From UBA2387 sp019454665 (GTDB taxonomy: Bacteria; Armatimonadota; Fimbriimonadia; Fimbriimonadales; Fimbriimonadaceae): 64,000 nucleotides of DNA. Under the pieces are notes generated by a model. The model was given only the letters and a program-made list of their open reading frames with translations. It searched no databases and was not told where the DNA came from. Location of the stretch: contig BTVX01000008.1 of assembly GCA_045862995.1 (NCBI GenBank), positions 67,417-131,416 of the forward strand, written 5' to 3'. Positions 16,965 through 25,242 of the stretch are shown in pieces. The number at the start of each line of letters is the position of its first letter. Position 1 is the first letter of the stretch. The position numbers and the translations under genes are program-made.

Positions 16965-17420
16965 ATGAGATTCGTGCTTTTTGACAACAACCCGGTCCTG
17001 CGGCAACTGGCCGATGGGTTGTTCCATGGGGAAGTCGAAGTTCTCACAGGGGGAGAGAGTTGGCTTGAGTCCTACCGTCGGTATTGTATGGAGCGGTCGG
17101 TTGAGGTGTGCGTATTGCCTCGCTTTCTCGTCGAGCGGGTCCTGCCCGAGTCTTCAGCGGGCGTGATCGAGGGCTTCGATGAGCGGATCTGGCCGACGCG
17201 CTTCTTGACCTTGCCCGCCTATCCGCAGTGGAGGAACATGGGCCGTGGCCAGATTCTGAGGCGGATCGAGCGACTCCTTGGCCGAGTCAAGTCCTCCCGC
17301 CGACCGGAGGTCGTCGTCCCGCTGAACGTGTTCGATTGGGGAGACGAGGACCTGACTCGAACAAGCCTGGAGTGTCTTGCGTTCGCACGCGATCGTCAGG
17401 CGTTCATCCAGTCCGCCTAG
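16965..17420 (+). CDS. Hypothetical protein
   Basis: A 151-residue protein of unknown family. It begins MRFVLFDNNPVLRQLADGL, a beta-strand followed by Asn-rich turn and helix that is reminiscent of receiver or PIN-like N-termini, but the further acidic residues needed for either are not clearly placed. A basic middle (RILRRIERLLGRVKSSRR-like) precedes a C-terminal VVVPLNVFDWGDEDL. Close spacing to the preceding gene suggests a two-gene unit. No function proposed. Confidence 0.55.
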   Translation: MRFVLFDNNPVLRQLADGLFHGEVEVLTGGESWLESYRRYCMERSVEVCVLPRFLVERVLPESSAGVIEGFDERIWPTRFLTLPAYPQWRNMGRGQILRRIERLLGRVKSSRRPEVVVPLNVFDWGDEDLTRTSLECLAFARDRQAFIQSA

Positions 17421-17494
17421 CTCGAGGAGTGGCCGTAGTCAATTCAAGTGGAACCTCCCAACGCATTCCATCGTCCTACTAAGTAGGAGTCGCC

Positions 17495-18055
17495 GTGAGT
17501 TCGTCCACGCTGTTCATCGAAGCGCCCGGATTCACGCGGGTCTTGGGCGACTACTTCGGCAGCGACGAAGCATACGCGGACTTCCAAGCGGAACTCGCTG
17601 ATCAACCCCAAAAGGGCGACGTGATCCCAGGTGCGACGCCGATCCGCAAGTTGCGGTGGGGCGACCGCAGGCGTGGAATGGGCAGGCGAGGTGGTTTGCG
17701 CGTCATCTATATCCACATCCCGGACCTGAGGATCGACTGTGATGAAGAGCAACCGCGAGCCACTCGCCGAACGACTGAGCGCAGCCTTGCGCGAAGGCAT
17801 TTCGTACGCACGCTCCGAATTGGAGCTTGCAAGCTCCGTTGTGCCGTCGGGTCGCATGTACTCAGGCGAGGAGGTGGCCGCCATCCGCAAGCGACGGCAG
17901 ATGACCCAGGCTCAGTTCGCAAAGTTGCTTGCCGTCAATGTCAAGACCCTTCAAAGTTGGGAGCAGGGCCTCCGAAGGCCCAGCAAGCCCACGATGAGGC
18001 TCCTTCAGATCTTCGACCGTCCCGAGGACTTTCAGTCCGTCCTCAACGTGCGTGA
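17495..18055 (+). CDS. RelE/HigB-like toxin with lost C-terminus
   Basis: Residues 1-77 match the HigB-2/RelE mRNA-interferase pattern: STLFIEAPGFTRVLGDYF, DFQAELADQPQKGDVIPGA, IRKLRWGDRRRGMGRRGGLR and VIYIHIP. Intact relatives continue for about 30 residues (last strand and helix with the DVY..DE.DDL signature). Here that part is absent in all frames: the antitoxin start follows directly. The frame then runs on for about 108 codons as an Arg-rich shadow of the antitoxin. The start used is GTG at 17495. I regard it as a decayed toxin, though the fused long product may be translated. Confidence 0.6.
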   Translation: MSSSTLFIEAPGFTRVLGDYFGSDEAYADFQAELADQPQKGDVIPGATPIRKLRWGDRRRGMGRRGGLRVIYIHIPDLRIDCDEEQPRATRRTTERSLARRHFVRTLRIGACKLRCAVGSHVLRRGGGRHPQATADDPGSVRKVACRQCQDPSKLGAGPPKAQQAHDEAPSDLRPSRGLSVRPQRA

Positions 18056-18104
18056 ACCTCACGCGGGTACCTACTCTGCGGCGGAGGATGGATCCGAGGT
18101 TTGA
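17742..18104 (+). CDS. HigA-type antitoxin, XRE helix-turn-helix
   Basis: A 120-residue antitoxin/repressor. The N-terminal half is a variable toxin-binding region; the HTH lies at about 47-75 (EEVAAIRKRRQMTQAQFAKL followed by AVNVKTLQSWEQGLRRPS), with the typical second half TMRLLQIFDRPEDF. It would repress its own promoter and neutralise the toxin. The gene lies inside the other frame of the truncated toxin reading frame. A GTG at 17739 directly precedes the ATG and may be used instead. Retained antitoxin with a broken toxin is a common decay state. Confidence 0.82.
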   Translation: MKSNREPLAERLSAALREGISYARSELELASSVVPSGRMYSGEEVAAIRKRRQMTQAQFAKLLAVNVKTLQSWEQGLRRPSKPTMRLLQIFDRPEDFQSVLNVREPHAGTYSAAEDGSEV

Positions 18105-18151
18105 TGGGACCGGCGCTTCAGAATTCCCAGGATCAAACAGGGCGTTTGGGG

Positions 18152-18157
18152 GATAAT
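18152..18157 (+). promoter_or_regulatory. -10 box GATAAT for the ABC exporter operon
   Basis: GATAAT followed by eight bases (cgggtccc) and the GTG at 18166. No Shine-Dalgarno, so a leaderless transcript is likely. Confidence 0.5.
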
Positions 18158-18165
18158 CGGGTCCC

Positions 18166-18888
18166 GTGCTCGAAGTCGCATCGCTCGTCAAGGAATACCG
18201 TCGGACGCGAGCGGTGGACGGGCTCTCTTTCACCATCAATCCCGGCGAGATCGTGGGCCTTCTCGGACCCAACGGTGCGGGCAAGACCACGGCCATGCGA
18301 TGTATCGCCGGCATCTTGCGCCCCACGTCCGGCACAGTCAGAATCCACGGTTACGACATCGTCCAAGACCACGCCAAGGCCAAGGCGCGTCTGGCGTTCG
18401 TCCCCGAGGTGCCGGGGCTGTACGAGTTGCTCACCGTGTGGGAGCACCTACGCTTCATCGCCATGTGCTTCGACAAGCTCGACGTGTTCGAGCGTCGGTG
18501 CGACGAACTCCTCGACCGCTACCACCTCTCCGAGAAGCGAAACGAACTCGTGGTGACGTTGAGCAAGGGCATGAAGCAGAAGTTGGCCGTGGCGTGCGCC
18601 TTGGTGCACGATGCCGATATCCTGCTCTTCGACGAGCCGCTCATCGGCATTGATCCGGCGGGCGCCCACGAGGTGAAGCAGGAGTTGATGCGGGCACGGG
18701 ACGACGGGGCGGCGGTACTCGTCTCCACGCACTTGCTCGATACGGCCGAGCGACTGTGCGACCGAGTGATCATCGTTGCCCGAGGCAAGAAGCTCGCCGA
18801 AGGAACGTTGGCATCCCTGCGCGAAGAGCACGCGATGGGCGAGGCCACGCTCGAAGAGGTGTTCCTCTCACTCACCCGAGAGCCATGA
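18166..18888 (+). CDS. ABC transporter ATP-binding protein (export type)
   Basis: A 240-residue nucleotide-binding subunit. Walker A GPNGAGKTT (about 34-42), a Q-loop region that is atypical (FVPEVPGLYELLTV, with Glu-Val where a Gln is expected), signature LSKGMKQKL in place of LSGGQ, Walker B ILLFDEPLIGIDP and H-loop STHLLDTAERL. It is of the CcmA/NatA type that drives two-component exporters. Its TGA overlaps the ATG of the membrane subunit. Substrate unknown. Confidence 0.92.
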   Translation: MLEVASLVKEYRRTRAVDGLSFTINPGEIVGLLGPNGAGKTTAMRCIAGILRPTSGTVRIHGYDIVQDHAKAKARLAFVPEVPGLYELLTVWEHLRFIAMCFDKLDVFERRCDELLDRYHLSEKRNELVVTLSKGMKQKLAVACALVHDADILLFDEPLIGIDPAGAHEVKQELMRARDDGAAVLVSTHLLDTAERLCDRVIIVARGKKLAEGTLASLREEHAMGEATLEEVFLSLTREP

Positions 18889-20561
18889 ACGCCTTGCTCT
18901 TTCTCGCCGTCAGGTCCGTGGTGAACGGGGTGCGACGCGCCCTTTCTTCGCCCAAGCGCCTGATCACGCTCGTTGCGGCTGTGGCCTACTACGCCTACCT
19001 GTTGCGACCCACGCGCGGCTCCGAGAGCTTCGACCTGCCCGAGGACTTCCAGATGCAGATGCCGCCTGAGGCCGTGCTGCACAGTCTGGCCTTTGCGGGC
19101 TTCGGGTTTCTGACCCTGATGTTCCTCATGAGCCTGCTCAGCCACAGGAGCGGGTTCCGGCCCGCCGACGTGGACATGCTGTTCCCCACTCCCATCCACC
19201 CGCGTTGGGTGATGGCGTTCCGCATGGCGCGCGAGTACCTGGTCACCTTGCTGCTTCCCTTCCTGATCATGCTGCTCGGGTGGCGGTCGGCCGCAGGCGG
19301 GTTGGCGATGCTGGAGGAAGTCGTGCCGGAGTCCGGGATGATCCAGATCGCCGGACGCGTCGGGATGCTGAGTTGGTTTCTCATGGCCCTGTTCTGGGTG
19401 GCGATGGGGCAAGCGGTGAGCATGGCGGCCTCGCGTCAGGACAGCTACGGCCTGACGGCGCGCCGGATCGCCTTGGTCGTGATCATCGCCGTCCCTACGT
19501 TGGCCGCGGCATTGGTGTGGTGGCATTTGCGAACGGGTCCGAGCCTCGAGGCCGCCCAGGCCGTGCTCGAATCCGGCGCGATGCGCGCACTGTTCTTTAC
19601 CGCTGCGCTCTCGGCGGATACCGTCTTGGCGGCCGTTTCGGGGGATATGGGCCGGGTCGTGTTCCTGTTTGCGGGACAACTGGCACTGATTGGTGGCGCG
19701 TTGGCTTTCGCCAACACCCAGTGGGCGTACATCTACGACTCCGCCGCAAGCCGAGCCGTGGATGGCGTCCGCAAGTCCATGCAGGCGGGCGACCAAACCC
19801 GTATGCGCGCCGAACTCGTCCAGCAGGGCAAGCTGAAGATCCGGACCAAGCGCACCCGATTCCACACGCTCCGCGTGTCGGGCTGGCCAGCCTTGATGTG
19901 GAAAGAGTGGTTCCTTCAAGTTCGAGGCAACACGGGGCAGTTGGTCTTCTTCCTCATCATCGTGCTCGCGATGACTGCGCCCACGGCGTTGATTCCGCCA
20001 TCGCGAAGAACAGGCCTCGACATCGCCGGCTACTTCTTCATGGCGATGCAGTTCATGAGTCTGCTGATGGTGACCTGGACCGTCGCCCAGGCCGGCGTGA
20101 TTGACCTGTTGCGGCACGTGGACATGCAGAAGCCTCTACCGTTCGCCGCGGCCACCAACGTCTTCTCCGAGGTGGCGGCCAAGTCGCTCTTCGGGGTTCT
20201 GTTCTTGTGGGCCGGAGGTGCGTTCTTTTTCTGTCTGCGGCCCGCCCAGTGGGAGTTCCCCGTCGCATCGGCGATCCTTGCGCCCACGGTGTCCGTCCTC
20301 GTCTCGGCCTGCATCTACCTCGTGTGGCTGCTCTTCCCAGACGTGGACGACCCGGCCCAACGCGGCTTCAGGCAACTCATGATCTTGCTCGGTTTGGCGG
20401 TTTCCATCAGTCCGATCGTGGGGTTGCTGGTGCTTGGCCGATTCATGAAGTGGCACATGGTGGCCGCAGCGTTGCCGGGTGCGGCGCTCGCCGTTGGATT
20501 CACCGTCGCGGCGTGCATCGCGGCGGGTCGGCTGTACCAGGACTTCAACCCGTCGGAGTAG
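18885..20561 (+). CDS. ABC exporter membrane subunit
   Basis: A 558-residue integral membrane protein with about ten to twelve hydrophobic segments, for example LITLVAAVAYYAYLL, LVTLLLPFLIMLLGW, RIALVVIIAVPTLAAALVW, LVFFLIIVLAMTAPTALI and LMILLGLAVSISPIVGLLVL. It resembles the large ABC-2/putative ABC exporter family. A basic cytoplasmic loop (about 300-335) separates two halves, and LMWKEWFLQVRGN marks the second half. Translational coupling (ATGA) to the ATPase shows they form one transporter. Substrate not predictable from neighbours. Confidence 0.82.
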   Translation: MNALLFLAVRSVVNGVRRALSSPKRLITLVAAVAYYAYLLRPTRGSESFDLPEDFQMQMPPEAVLHSLAFAGFGFLTLMFLMSLLSHRSGFRPADVDMLFPTPIHPRWVMAFRMAREYLVTLLLPFLIMLLGWRSAAGGLAMLEEVVPESGMIQIAGRVGMLSWFLMALFWVAMGQAVSMAASRQDSYGLTARRIALVVIIAVPTLAAALVWWHLRTGPSLEAAQAVLESGAMRALFFTAALSADTVLAAVSGDMGRVVFLFAGQLALIGGALAFANTQWAYIYDSAASRAVDGVRKSMQAGDQTRMRAELVQQGKLKIRTKRTRFHTLRVSGWPALMWKEWFLQVRGNTGQLVFFLIIVLAMTAPTALIPPSRRTGLDIAGYFFMAMQFMSLLMVTWTVAQAGVIDLLRHVDMQKPLPFAAATNVFSEVAAKSLFGVLFLWAGGAFFFCLRPAQWEFPVASAILAPTVSVLVSACIYLVWLLFPDVDDPAQRGFRQLMILLGLAVSISPIVGLLVLGRFMKWHMVAAALPGAALAVGFTVAACIAAGRLYQDFNPSE

Positions 20562-20577
20562 CTCTGGTCAGCCAGAG
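20562..20577. terminator. Hairpin between convergent genes
   Basis: CTCTGG-tcag-CCAGAG, a perfect 6-bp stem, begins directly after the exporter stop; its loop holds the stop of the facing DUF4397 gene. No T-run, so only a possible bidirectional terminator. Confidence 0.35.
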
Positions 20578-21233
20578 TCGCGCAGGGCCAGAATCTCAAC
20601 CTCGCCTGCCGAGTTCTCAACCAGAAGGAAAGTCCTGACGAGGTCCTCGGTGGCATCGAACTCGATCTCGGCGAGCGGAGTGTCGTCTCCCGCAAGGGTG
20701 GCGATGATCCGAAGCCGATTCGGGTCGCGCGTCAGATAAGCCGTCCGGTTCGCATAGGGGATGCCGAGCACTGCAGGGAGGGCGTCCTCGAACTTTTCGT
20801 CCCGCTGGATGACATAGACATCGAACCTCTCGTCGCCCTTCACGCCGTTGTAGACCCGGTACTTGAAGAGGTCGCCGCCGGCGGGCTCGTTGTCGTCCTT
20901 GACCCACGAGACGCTGGGAGCCGTCAAATCGCCCGCGACGAATGCCGTGTAATCCGCATTGCGGTCCACGACGACGGGGAGCCCGTAGAAGGGGACCGTG
21001 GTGCCGGCTTCTCGAATCGCCAAGGCGAACGACTTGGCATCCACGCGCGCGTATGCCGAATCACCGGGCCCGTCCAGCCTGTGGACGGCTTCGTCGTTGA
21101 GGACCAGTTCGAGCGGCGGGAAGTCCGGACTGGCCACCACGAGACGGACGCTTCCTTTGAGAGGGCTGTCCTTGCAGCCGAAGCCGGGCATCAAGGCCAG
21201 CCCGATGAGAACAACGGAGAGGATGCGCCGCAT
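20568..21233 (-). CDS. DUF4397-domain lipoprotein
   Basis: A 221-residue lipoprotein. The signal peptide MRRILSVVLIGLALMPGFGC ends in a lipobox (Cys20). The mature part begins with a DUF4397 unit (VRLVVASPDFPPLELVLNDE, then YARVDAKSFALAIREAG), a beta-rich extracytoplasmic domain of unknown role. The rest shows a second, weaker repeat-like half. The start at 21233 is six bases after a GATAAT; the extension to 21305 is shadow sequence. It stands alone between an exporter and a TlpA gene. Confidence 0.78.
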   Translation of the reverse strand: MRRILSVVLIGLALMPGFGCKDSPLKGSVRLVVASPDFPPLELVLNDEAVHRLDGPGDSAYARVDAKSFALAIREAGTTVPFYGLPVVVDRNADYTAFVAGDLTAPSVSWVKDDNEPAGGDLFKYRVYNGVKGDERFDVYVIQRDEKFEDALPAVLGIPYANRTAYLTRDPNRLRIIATLAGDDTPLAEIEFDATEDLVRTFLLVENSAGEVEILALRDSG

Positions 21234-21239
21234 GAGTGG

Positions 21240-21245
21240 ATTATC
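21240..21245 (-). promoter_or_regulatory. -10 box GATAAT for the DUF4397 gene
   Basis: On the minus strand GATAAT, six bases (ccactc), then the ATG at 21233; no Shine-Dalgarno. Predicted leaderless. Confidence 0.55.
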
Positions 21246-21280
21246 GGCGATCGAGGGGCCCCGATCGCAACCTCGAGCAA

Positions 21281-21317
21281 AACCGCCGAGCGGGCAACGG
21301 AGCAACGCTCGGCGGTT
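21281..21317 (-). terminator. Rho-independent terminator of the TlpA-like gene
   Basis: A perfect 12-bp stem (AACCGCCGAGCG / CGCTCGGCGGTT) with a 13-nt loop, ending in TTTT on the minus strand. It lies 16 nt after the stop of the thioredoxin-like gene and shields the DUF4397 promoter. Confidence 0.88.
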
Positions 21318-21332
21318 TGGGGCGAAGGAGGC

Positions 21333-21923
21333 TTACTTCGTCTCGGCGAGCAGCTCTTGAACGAGGCTCTTCATCCGGGCTTCGTTGAAGCCGACCATGA
21401 CCTCGCGAACCACGCCCTGGCGGTCCACGATGAAGAACGTGGGATAGCCCGGGACCTTCCAGTCCTTGCCGATCTGGTCGTTGCCGTAGGTGAACGTGTA
21501 GGAGTACTTGTGCTCCTTGACGTAGCCCACGGCGTTGTCCTTCGTCTGGATCTTCTGCCCATCGGCGCCGCGCTCGGCGAGGTTCGCGCCGATCATCACC
21601 AGGCCCTTCGAGCCGAACTCCTCGTGCATCGCCTGCAGCTTCGGAGCGGCGGCCTTGCACGGGCCGCACCACGTGGCCCAGAAATCAATGACGGCGACCT
21701 TGCCTTCAATGTTCGCATTGGTGAACCGCTTGTCGTCGAGCGTCTTCATCTCGAACATGGGCAACTTCTTGCCGGTGAAGGTCTCCTTGACCTCCTTGAA
21801 CGGGTCTTCGCGCTGAGTCGGGCCGCCCTGGGGCACGACTTTCGCTGCGGCGGTTTGCTGCGCGACGACCAACGCGCTGGCGGCGAGCAAGAGAGACATG
21901 GAGAGAGCGATGACTTTGGTCAT
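21333..21923 (-). CDS. TlpA/ResA-like exported thioredoxin
   Basis: A 196-residue exported disulfide reductase. A signal peptide (1-21, ALVVAQ) is followed by an AhpC/TSA-Redoxin domain: PMFEMKTLDDKRFTNANIEGK, then VIDFWATWCGPCKAAAP with the active site CGPC (86-89), and the cis-Pro loop VPGYPTFFIVDRQGVV. The insert between strand and helix is typical of TlpA/ResA proteins that reduce apocytochrome c or other periplasmic disulfides. The ATG at 21923 has a TATACT -10 about 10 nt upstream; longer forms run into the divergent gene. Confidence 0.9.
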   Translation of the reverse strand: MTKVIALSMSLLLAASALVVAQQTAAAKVVPQGGPTQREDPFKEVKETFTGKKLPMFEMKTLDDKRFTNANIEGKVAVIDFWATWCGPCKAAAPKLQAMHEEFGSKGLVMIGANLAERGADGQKIQTKDNAVGYVKEHKYSYTFTYGNDQIGKDWKVPGYPTFFIVDRQGVVREVMVGFNEARMKSLVQELLAETK

Positions 21924-21977
21924 GGTGCCTTTCAGTATAGCAAGGTCGCCTGCGAATTGGGTCCAAGGACGGGCTGG

Positions 21978-21983
21978 TACAAT
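21978..21983 (+). promoter_or_regulatory. -10 candidate TACAAT before the hydroxylase gene
   Basis: TACAAT would start transcription near 21990. The first in-frame start after it is TTG at 22006; ATG is at 22048. Confidence 0.4.
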
Positions 21984-22047
21984 CCGAACGACCACGGATG
22001 GCGCTTTGAGCTCGATCACCCACCCCCACCCCGAGCAACACGCTCGA

Positions 22048-22893
22048 ATGCCCTTCGGGCTTTTCTTCATCTCGACATCGGTCCAAGTGGCTCTCGTGCT
22101 GGGGCTCTACGCCTTGGTCGCGGGTCAGACTCTTGCCGCCGAGGCCTCGAACGTGCCGCTGCTTGTCGCCTGGGTTGTGGCGCTGGGCGTTCCGCTGAGC
22201 CTGTTCGAGTATCTCTACCACCGCTACCTGTTGCACTCGGCCGTGTTGCCCTTTCTCGGCATCATGCACCACTGCCACGCCGAGCACCACGGCCTCACGT
22301 CGGTAAAGGCGCCCGTTCTTTCCAAAGAGCCCGAGCGCATGGTGCCTGTCGCCAGCGAGTACCCGGTCGAGCACGAACATCAGGAGGCATCCATGATGTT
22401 CCCCTACTTTGCCGCAAGCATCTTCTATGCGATCTTCGTCGGCATGGCGGCCATCCCGCTCAAGCTGCTGATCCCGAGCCAGCCACTGGTTCTAGCGATG
22501 ATCGTCACGGTCACGTTGTACTACGCCGGGTACGAGGTGTGGCACGCGATCCTCCACCTGCCGTACGAGCGGTTCTGGGGGCCTTTGGTTCAGAGCCGGT
22601 GGCTCGGCGGCTTGACGCGATACGTGTACAGCTTCCATTTGGTGCACCACTGCCGCCCATCGAGCAATCTGGCGGTGGTCGGACTTTGGGGCGTCGCGGT
22701 TTGGGACCACGTGTTCGCCACCCACAAGCGGCCGAAGCACTTGCCGCTCGATGGGGCATCCATCAACTACCAGGACATCAGCCTTCCCAAGCCGCGTTGG
22801 CCCATTTCGGTCCTCGACCGACTCCAAGGGCCCTTCTACAAGGCGTCTCGGAACATCGAGCGCACGTTGTCGCAGGCGTTCCGCAAGCGATGA
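22048..22893 (+). CDS. Fatty acid hydroxylase-family membrane protein
   Basis: A 281-residue integral membrane di-iron protein of the sterol desaturase/fatty acid hydroxylase superfamily. All the histidine clusters are present: HRYLLH (58-63), HHCHAEHH (74-81) and, after two more membrane segments, HAILH and HLVHHC. Members hydroxylate or desaturate lipids with O2; in bacteria they act on fatty acids, carotenoids or hopanoid-like lipids, and the substrate is not shown here. A TTG start at 22006 would add 14 residues. The TGA overlaps the ATG of the next gene, so the two are coupled. Confidence 0.85.
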   Translation: MPFGLFFISTSVQVALVLGLYALVAGQTLAAEASNVPLLVAWVVALGVPLSLFEYLYHRYLLHSAVLPFLGIMHHCHAEHHGLTSVKAPVLSKEPERMVPVASEYPVEHEHQEASMMFPYFAASIFYAIFVGMAAIPLKLLIPSQPLVLAMIVTVTLYYAGYEVWHAILHLPYERFWGPLVQSRWLGGLTRYVYSFHLVHHCRPSSNLAVVGLWGVAVWDHVFATHKRPKHLPLDGASINYQDISLPKPRWPISVLDRLQGPFYKASRNIERTLSQAFRKR

Positions 22894-23615
22894 GCGAGAG
22901 TTGGAGCTGGCGCGCCGCATCGGCACCGGGCGTGGCCGCCGTCCGGTCGCACTGGGCACCGTTCCTGGCCATCCAGCTCGCTGCGGCGGCGCTTGTCGTG
23001 GTGTATGTCCAAACGCCCGCCGTTCGCGAGTGGTGCACGGCCATCGAGCGGGTGAAGGTCGCGGGTGGCGTGCCGTTCGCTTTTTTCGCGGGCGCCATCG
23101 CCGGCGGAGTGATTCCCGAACTGGCCAAAGCGCTCACCGGGCGCATGGGTCGGCCATCGCGCGAGTGGTTGGCCGCGTCCTCGTTCAACGCCCTGGTCTA
23201 CGCGCTTGTCGGAGTTCAGGTGGATCTGTTCTACCGATTCCAAACGTGGTGCTTCGGCTCGGGAACCGACGTCAAGACCCTGATCGTGAAGACCGTCGTG
23301 GACATGGCCATCTTCAGCCCGGTGCTGAGCATCCCGCTCGCCGTCCTGATGTTCGAATGGAAGCGGGTGGGGTTTGATCTGCGGCGCATGGGCCCCGCGT
23401 TCACCGGGCGCTTCTACCTGAACTCCATCGTCCCGGCGCTGATCCCTTGCTGGGCGTTCTGGATTCCGATCCTGATCTGCGTTTACTCGCTCCCGGCCAA
23501 CCTCCAATTCGTGTTCGCGTTGCTCGCCGAAGCCGCCTGGAGCATCCTCTTCGTGTTCATCGCCACGAATGGGGGACTGGCGGCAGGATACGAGACCGTC
23601 GCCAGCGAAGCGTAG
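22890..23615 (+). CDS. Mpv17/PMP22-like integral membrane protein
   Basis: A 241-residue protein with four to five hydrophobic segments. The second half (VDMAIFSPVLSIPLAVLMFEW, RFYLNSIVPALIPCWAFWIP and LPANLQFVFALLAEAAWSILF) follows the layout of Mpv17/PMP22 proteins, which are small organelle-membrane channels in eukaryotes with scattered bacterial homologs. The assignment is by pattern and moderate. It is coupled (ATGA) to the lipid hydroxylase, suggesting a shared role in membrane lipids. The open frame continues far upstream, but that part is antisense shadow. Confidence 0.6.
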   Translation: MSESWSWRAASAPGVAAVRSHWAPFLAIQLAAAALVVVYVQTPAVREWCTAIERVKVAGGVPFAFFAGAIAGGVIPELAKALTGRMGRPSREWLAASSFNALVYALVGVQVDLFYRFQTWCFGSGTDVKTLIVKTVVDMAIFSPVLSIPLAVLMFEWKRVGFDLRRMGPAFTGRFYLNSIVPALIPCWAFWIPILICVYSLPANLQFVFALLAEAAWSILFVFIATNGGLAAGYETVASEA

Positions 23616-23646
23616 GATGCGGGCCGGGGGCCCAAGGATGCGGCAA

Positions 23647-25236
23647 ATGGCAAAGAAGAGCGGCGGCTGGCTGGATACTCTGGAACGCGTCGGCAACAAA
23701 CTGCCCGACGCTTCGACGTTGTTCGTGATCGGAGCGCTGATCGTGATCGGGCTCTCGCAGATCGGTGCGATGGGGGGATGGACCGTTCAGCCCGTACAGC
23801 CCGAAACGGTCGTCGCCGCCGATGGGTCGGTTTCGATGCAGCTTCAGCCCAAGGGCGACCCGCTCAAGGTGGTCGGTCTGCTCCAGCCGGACAGCGTGGC
23901 TTGGATCTTCACCAAGATGGTCGAGAACTTCATCAAGTTCCCGCCGCTCGGGGTGGTCTTGGTCGGCATGCTCGGCATCGGCGTGGCCGAGCGCACCGGC
24001 CTGATCGCGGCGTTGCTCAAAGCCTTTGTTGCCGTTGTCCCCCCACGGTTCTTGACCCCGGCGATGGTGTTCCTCGGAGTCATGTCTTCCATGGGCATTG
24101 ACGCGGGATACATCGTATTGCCACCGTTGGCGATGGCGCTCTACCGATCGGTCGGTCGGTCGCCTATCGTCGGCTTGGCGGCGGTGTTCAGCGGTGTGGC
24201 CGCCGGCTTCAACGCCAACCTGTTCATCACGGGTTTGGACCCGATGCTTGCGAACTTGACCACCATCGGCGCCCAGGTCGTGAACCCGGACTACAAGGTC
24301 TCGCCAACGTGCAACTGGTACTTCATGATCGGTTCGACCATCGTCATCACGCTCACGGGGTGGTTCATCACCAACCGCTTCGTCGAGCCGCGATTCAAGG
24401 GCAAGCCCGAGGATGAAGGCGGACCTCCGACGGGTGTCGAGGACTTCGAGACCGTGCGGAAACTCTCGGCCGAGGAGCGAAAGGGGCTCAGCGTCGCCGC
24501 GATGACGATGGCCCTGACGCTTGCCGCGATCTTGGCCATGATCTTGGTACCTGGGGGCCCCCTCAACGGCAAAGGAGACCACTTCGACCGCTGGGTCGAG
24601 GCGATCGTGCCGATGATCCTCCTCCTGTTCTTGGTTCCCGGCTTTGCGTACGGCTTCTCGGTGAAGACCCTCCAATCCGAGAAGGACGCCGCGCGCATGA
24701 TGACGGAGTCTATGGCGGCCATGGCCCCCATCATCGTGCTCGCGTTCTTCGCCAGCCAATTCATCGCGTTCTTCAACCAATCGAACCTGGGGCAGATGCT
24801 CGCCATGTGGGGTGGGCAGAGCCTGGCTCAAGCGCAGATGCCGCCGATGCTGCTGATGGCGACGTTCGTCGTGGTGACGATGCTGTTCAATCTGTTCGTG
24901 GGCTCGATGTCGGCCAAGTACACGCTGTTCGCGCCGATCTTCGTACCCATGTTCATGCTGGTCGGGATCAGCCCCGAGTTGACCCAGGCGGCCTATCGCA
25001 TCGGCGATTCGGTGACGAACATCATCACGCCCCTGAACGCCTACCTGGTCATCATTCTGGTGGCGATGCGGCGGTACGTGCCCAAGGCGGGCATGGGGAC
25101 GTTGGTCTCCACGATGCTGCCCTACTCGATCGGGTTCACGATCATGTGGACACTGATGCTCATGGCTTGGATGGCAAGCGGCGTGCCGCTTGGTCCGGAC
25201 GGGCCCCTCACCTATTCGGAGGCGGTGGCGAAGTAG
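23647..25236 (+). CDS. AbgT-family transporter
   Basis: A 529-residue inner-membrane transporter of the AbgT family (p-aminobenzoyl-glutamate uptake or sulfonamide-type antimetabolite export). Conserved segments are WLDTLERVGNKLPDASTLFV, GVAERTGLIAALLKA, GVMSSMGIDAGYIVLPPLA, VAAGFNANLFITGLDPMLA, FFNQSNLGQMLA and GDSVTNIITPLNAYLVIIL. About 12-13 membrane spans. The ATG at 23647 has AGGA at a suitable distance. It follows the Mpv17-like gene by 31 nt, possibly co-transcribed. Transport direction cannot be read from sequence. Confidence 0.93.
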   Translation: MAKKSGGWLDTLERVGNKLPDASTLFVIGALIVIGLSQIGAMGGWTVQPVQPETVVAADGSVSMQLQPKGDPLKVVGLLQPDSVAWIFTKMVENFIKFPPLGVVLVGMLGIGVAERTGLIAALLKAFVAVVPPRFLTPAMVFLGVMSSMGIDAGYIVLPPLAMALYRSVGRSPIVGLAAVFSGVAAGFNANLFITGLDPMLANLTTIGAQVVNPDYKVSPTCNWYFMIGSTIVITLTGWFITNRFVEPRFKGKPEDEGGPPTGVEDFETVRKLSAEERKGLSVAAMTMALTLAAILAMILVPGGPLNGKGDHFDRWVEAIVPMILLLFLVPGFAYGFSVKTLQSEKDAARMMTESMAAMAPIIVLAFFASQFIAFFNQSNLGQMLAMWGGQSLAQAQMPPMLLMATFVVVTMLFNLFVGSMSAKYTLFAPIFVPMFMLVGISPELTQAAYRIGDSVTNIITPLNAYLVIILVAMRRYVPKAGMGTLVSTMLPYSIGFTIMWTLMLMAWMASGVPLGPDGPLTYSEAVAK

Positions 25237-25242
25237 AGCGCG

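Noticed and set aside
21081..22889. Upstream extension of the Mpv17-like reading frame
   Set aside because: This part overlaps the DUF4397, TlpA and hydroxylase genes and has shadow composition; the ATGA overlap at 22890 gives a natural start.
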